DNA of 20,448 bases from assembly GCF_000143415.4 (NCBI RefSeq), contig NW_003314327.1, positions 1,070,241 to 1,090,688 on the forward strand, given 5' to 3'. Made by a program: the position numbers and the translations under genes. Positions within the stretch are counted from its first letter, which is position 1. Every line of letters begins with the position of its first letter. Below, piece after piece: positions 16,079-20,448 of the stretch. This DNA comes from Selaginella moellendorffii. Lineage: Eukaryota > Streptophyta > Lycopodiopsida > Selaginellales > Selaginellaceae. Below the pieces are notes generated by a model. That model saw only the letters and a program-made list of their open reading frames with translations, searched no databases and had not been told where the DNA came from.

Positions 16079-18409
16079 ATGGGGAAAGCTTGGATTTTTA
16101 TGATTATGTTGGTTGGTTTCACACGTAGGTATTTCCTCCGAGAGGGCAAAAGTTGAAGAATGCTCTTTGAATTGTTTCCAGGTGCCATTTTACAGATGGA
16201 AAATTGGACAGACATCAACCGTATTTTATCCATTTCTGGAGTTCCTACTATAGCAAGCGATGGGAGGATTTACATCTGTACTGGAAAGAACTTGATTTCT
16301 TATAATGAAGACATGTCTCTCAACTGGACTGCTTCACTAAGAAGTGGAACTTGCGAGCGCCATATTCCTCCTATCATTGACAGTGCTGGACGGGTACATT
16401 AAAACAAGATAATCTGATTATATTCATAGATCCTTCCAGGTTTATCTCGCAGCTCAAAACAATGTCCAGATAGTCACCCCTAAGCCATACTCCTATTCCA
16501 CCAAGAAGTACACTATCAGTTTCCTGTACAACTTTACAAGTCATGGCATTGGTTCAAAACCAGTTACTGGATTAGCAGCTTCTCAAACTGATGCAGCTAT
16601 CATGTTCTATGTGAATAGCGGAGTGGGAGGATTATATGCTGTAACTATTGAAGGCACACCCCGTTGGAGTTTGGGGGGCATTGTTAATAGTTCTGATTGG
16701 CAACAGTCGTCTTTCGATTTTTCAGATTTTTGTAGCAGCAATTCAAGTGTCTGCTACTTCCATTATTCCCCGGCGGTAGACATGTGCGATGGAAGTTTAT
16801 ATGTAAGCACTCTTTTGTCCCATATTAATTAGAGTAATCGTGCAAGGGTACATGGCAGATAGCACACTCGAATGGATGGTTATATGCGATTTCTGGCTGG
16901 CAGCCATTTATCAGATGGCGCTACAATTTTGGATTAAACAGGGAGGCCTCTGAAGCCGGTATAACAACTGGCAACAATGGGCTTGTCTATGCTGCAGTTG
17001 TAGCGCAAGAAATGGTGTACGCTTTTGATGCACAAACCGGTGATGTCTTTTGGAGAGTGAAGGTTGGACCACTGAGCGTTCTTACTTGTTTTCCACGGGT
17101 TGATCTCACAGGTATTTAACTAGTCCTAAAAAGAATTTCACACAACACATTTTGCAAAAGGGTGGGTTTTTATTGGATCCGTTGATGGCTGTTTGTATGC
17201 AATATCTCCCAATGGTCAAGAAGTTAAAAAATATCTGGAACTAGAGTCAAAAAGCTCAATTATACAAGCGCCGCCATATCTTGAATGCAATGGCGGGGCT
17301 TTGTACGTCGCACAAGTCCAGGTCACTTCCAAATATATTAGTTATGGTGCTAGGACACTTGTTTCTTACACCGACGCCTTGAGCGTTTTTGTCTCGCAAA
17401 TCGACCCTTTCACTGGAACCCTGTATCGAAGGCAGAATTTTCTTCCTGGTAAAGTGAGTTTGTAGTCCGTGAGAAAGTAATGTTGGCAACATTGATGCAG
17501 ATTTATCAACAAAGGGCGGATGTACTTTTGATTCTAGCTTAATTCTTGCCTTAGTAGCAGCAAGTAAATCAATCATATTCTTGTACTATTAGTTTGCCAT
17601 TACATTGTGCTACCTTGCAGGCGTTTCAACTTCTGGCCCGTGCAAAGCTGGAGGTAAGATATAGCTTTATCTAAATTTGATTAAAAATATATATATATAT
17701 CTCTAGAGCGTGCAACAGCCGCAACATGTGTTGGAAATCTGGCAATCCCCCAACTCCCAGGTCTGAATTAGACGTTTCCAACATTGAATTTATTTTCCTT
17801 CTCAACTTCAGATATGACCAATAAGAAGTTTAAAGAGTATTATATTAGCATACCGTCAGTATTTATAGGATTCATATTAGCTGTCATTTTCGTATTTACA
17901 TGGTGGAGCAGAAAGGTTCGTGTAGATAGAAAGAACGAACGAGACAAAAGACGGAAAGACATAGGGATGCCTCATGATAAGGTTTACTGTTATTGTTGGA
18001 TCTGGTTAGACCTCAGTTCTCTTTGTGTTTTTTTTTCAAACAGAGAAAACTCGTCAAGCACAGAGCAGCACTGGAGAGAGAGGCAGCACACCTTCGAGGC
18101 AAGTATTTAGAGTGCCCGTCGAAACAAATTGAAGATCGATTGTTTGAGGCACTCAGTCAGCTCAATTTTCTCGACGTACTCATTTCTGATCAAGCTCATT
18201 CTAATGCCTCACTTCATGGTTTGCGAAGACGGCTTGAACTAAGCCCATTCTCACCTTACACTTCAGGCAGCAACAACTTAGCACTGTATCATCCATTGGA
18301 AGGCGACACTTCACTTGTGTCTCCGTCAAACGACCAAGAAGTGATCCCTACTGATTTGACAACCATCAAGAAGGACAAAATTGCTAGCATGGTCGATGCA
18401 ACACCATGA
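16079..18409 (+). CDS. GEX3: GEX3-like membrane protein with PQQ-type beta-propeller
   Basis: GAMETE EXPRESSED 3 is a plasma-membrane protein of plant gametes implicated in pollen-tube guidance and embryo development. Ten exons join in frame: 16079-16124, 16182-16393, 16440-16802, 16859-17111, 17161-17448, 17501-17563, 17621-17653, 17707-17760, 17812-17981, 18044-18409. The total is 1,848 nt, 615 residues. All nine introns are 46-62 nt with GT...AG ends.

Signal peptide: residues 1-15 (MGKAWIFMIMLVGFT). Propeller blades show DGRIYICTGKNLISY (42 on), GRVYLAAQNN, GLYAVTIEGTPRWS, DGSLYI, GWLYAISG, NNGLVYAAV, VYAFDAQTGDVFW and DGCLYAISPNG. A conserved LALVAAS lies near 402-408. One transmembrane helix spans about 451-469 (IPSVFIGFILAVIFVFTWW), followed by a basic, partly coiled cytoplasmic tail to 615. 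Length is close to the Arabidopsis protein (~640). No lesion seen; the family call is from remembered motifs. Confidence 0.85.
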
Positions 18410-19250
18410 TCAAATGCAACTTTTATATAAAGCATCAACATCACAGTTTCATTATGAGTAAAGAATTAAGTTGCACTCCTCTCTAAAATACCAGCCTCAA
18501 GGCCAATGCTTGTCCGTTGGCAGCTGTCACCTCTTACTTTTATATTTCCAACTTTGTTGTTTAGCTGGCCAACGTTATTGTGTCGTTCAAGAAAATTTAC
18601 ACTCTTGTTTGATTTTGAACGTCGTCTCTCATATAGTGTTTCGGCGTAACTTTCGATAAAATTCAAACGCTTTGACTTCATGTCTATCTTGTAGCATTCT
18701 TTAGGGTTTTTATGTAGCATGACTTGCATCCTGCTGTCTTCTCTTTGAAATTCGTATCAGCTTGCCCAACATTAAGCTCGTTCAGCTTTTCAAACATTCT
18801 AAATACTTTAACAATTTCTCCTCCTAAAACGCCACATTTTTTCTTGCCAAAGCTGCACCTTCAAGGGCTGATTTAACGCCTGAATTGCATTACTGGACTT
18901 TGATATCCAGATTACTGGAAAAAAAAAACACAAAGAAGGAACTCTATTGATTTCAAATCATCTTGCATAGGCTACGTACCAGATCTCGCTAGCTATCTCA
19001 GAAGCAAAGTGGTCATTAGATCCTCCAAGCTTTCTAGTTATCTTTGTGAATTTAACTAATTGCCACTAGTGTTAAAATTTTCTACTTTCATCCGTTTTAT
19101 GGAAGCCTCCGCCACCCCTAGCCTTGCATCCACACTTTTGAAAGGTCATGTTAAAACTTTGGAAGCCAGCTTGATGCTGACAATGCAAGATCACCAGTGC
19201 TTGTTCTTAATTCCTCAACGGAGCACACCGGATTTAGTTGTCTAGCTTTT
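18410..19250. other. GEX3-like 3' UTR and intergenic DNA
   Basis: The first ~100 bases after the TGA are the likely 3' UTR; no canonical AATAAA is obvious, ATATAAAG at 18425 is the nearest match. Small open frames at 18466-18729 (-) and 19060-19245 (+) show no motif or codon bias. Confidence 0.35.
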
Positions 19251-19790
19251 GAACTTTCCTCCCCATCTCTGTGCCTTCGAAAGAATATTTACTACATGGT
19301 TTAACTTTTCCTACCATTTCTTCTATTTTCATTACTACTAGCAAGGAATCCAACTCTGCTGGCTTGGACCAAAATAAGTCTTTGAAAACACTTTACTGGG
19401 ATAGAAAAGTTATAGCTAATAGTGCAACATAGAATAAATTAGTGTATATTGTATGCTTCTAAGATTTATCATGAGCATCTATAAAATCTATAAGAGTAAT
19501 TATAATCACAAAGCCTTTTATAAAAGAAATCAAGTTTACAAACAATTAATTTTCTTTTAATTTGTAATTATTTAAAAATAAATGAAAAAAAGATTAGCAG
19601 GGATTCCAGCAGAAAATAAAATCAGGGATCCCAGCTCTGATGGGAAGTAGATATAAAATTCTGTAAATGTAAAATAGTTTTCTGATATAAAAATATACTT
19701 TAATGATTCTGTAAATTAATATTTGTTCATTTTTGAGGTTCTAATATTTCCTGAACTTGTGTTACTTAAGTGGTTAATAGATTTAAACGT
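19251..19790. other. AT-rich intergenic DNA
   Basis: Long A/T tracts (19400-19760), no open frame above chance and no RNA gene seen. Confidence 0.4.
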
Positions 19791-20448
19791 TTTTAGATTG
19801 TCATCGCTTACCCAGACAAGTTTTGATTGAAGCCAAGCAGGCATTGCAGCCTTGAAGCCTTGGAGGACTTGTACCTTCTATCGAGCACAATTGGTCTGTG
19901 CCATACCACCAAAAGTATCAGAAAGGCTTCTTAGTGTAGAAAATATTTTTAACAGCTAGAGAAATGCATGAATGACAACAGCATAGCCATGTCCTGCCCC
20001 ACCGAGGACATGACCACATGGCAAGTGCTCGACCTCAAGAACGAATCTTGACATATCCATTCATGCTCTTGCCATTTGAAACAGGTCCTTTAGCCCAACA
20101 TTCATGCTCCTAGCTGCATTCCTAGCTTTCTTACTGCTTAGATTCATGGTATCTAATGATACCATGCAGAGGAAGCCATGAGGTGCTGGTTTTTATCCTC
20201 TCAATGCTTCCAGAGTAGAGTTCCCTTGCAAAGCCCTACTTTCACAACATTGTTTTCTTTGGGGAAGAAGTATGTGGTCAAGGCAGCTCCCAGGATCAAA
20301 GAGTATCTCAGGGTTGAGTAATGGTAGGAAGTTCTAAGCAAGTTTTACTGCTCATTCAATCTGGAAGCCTGCTACTCATCGGGAGAAGGATTGGAAATCT
20401 AGGAGACACTATCTACTCCTAGAGAGGTCTCTGCTGGAACCAGCAATG
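19791..20448. other. No supported gene; weak PPR-like stretch
   Basis: At about 19977-20048 (+) one frame reads NSIAMSCPTEDMTTWQVLDL, which resembles the MPxxDxxTW end of a PLS-type PPR motif from Selaginella-like genes. It stops at a TGA straight after and no further motif can be aligned, so it is noted only as a possible remnant. Confidence 0.2.
20145..20166. repeat. Short perfect hairpin
   Basis: CATGGTATC and GATACCATG form 9-bp arms around a TAAT loop. No neighbouring gene gives it a role. Confidence 0.7.

Noticed and set aside
17256-17576. 106-codon minus-strand open frame
   Set aside because: Antisense shadow of GEX3-like exons 5 and 6.
17449-17620. Single 172-nt intron between GEX3 exon 5 and the exon at 17621
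   Set aside because: It contains a 63-nt in-phase exon with the conserved LALVAAS motif; the same reasoning places the 54-nt exon inside 17654-17811.
20145-20166. Hairpin as a transcription terminator
   Set aside because: Plant nuclear context, no upstream gene and no T-tract; such terminators do not apply here.

Overview
The window looks like nuclear DNA from a land plant, most likely a lycophyte such as Selaginella. The plant assignment rests on a class III peroxidase, an MRL1-like PPR protein, PLS-type PPR motifs, a DUF2358-type plant protein, a cytosolic uL6/RPL9 terminal exon and a GEX3-like protein. The lycophyte assignment is an inference, mainly from very short introns: nine of 46-62 nt in the one intact gene, 54 nt in the peroxidase remnant and 60 nt in the RPL9 remnant. 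No bacterial, organellar, CRISPR or phage signal was seen.

Layout. 1-4610 is a graveyard of host gene fragments. It holds a frameshifted DUF2358 remnant (418-696, +), a copy of a dispersed repeat (704-955), a broken class III peroxidase (1214-1639, -), an MRL1-like PPR fragment (3213-3690, +) and a PLS-PPR fragment (4050-4215, +). 4611-9601 is one complete but defective Ty3/gypsy LTR retrotransposon with 175-bp LTRs and the order gag, protease, reverse transcriptase, RNase H, integrase. It sits in AT-rich DNA.

9602-15875 holds more debris: an unrecognised GC3-rich ORF (9992-10228), the 3' end of an RPL9 gene on the minus strand whose penultimate exon plus intron is tandemly triplicated (10386-10841), a second copy of the dispersed repeat (to 11011), a decayed coiled-coil gene (11660-12310, +), a small minus-strand gene with a possible HicB-like fold (12353-12778), and a diverged direct-repeat pair around 13.5-14.3 kb.

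16079-18409 is the one convincingly intact gene. It has ten exons and encodes a 615-residue type I membrane protein with a PQQ-like beta-propeller, matching the plant GAMETE EXPRESSED 3 (GEX3) family. A perfect 19-bp inverted repeat lies about 140 bp upstream of its start codon. 18410-20448 shows nothing firm beyond a short hairpin and a weak PPR-like stretch.

The genes do not form a pathway; this is typical plant intergenic space with a single live gene. I found no convincing new multi-gene system. The most useful leads are the GEX3 exon design and upstream hairpin, the RPL9 exon-intron triplication, the transition-type decay of the retroelement, and the small possible HicB-like gene.
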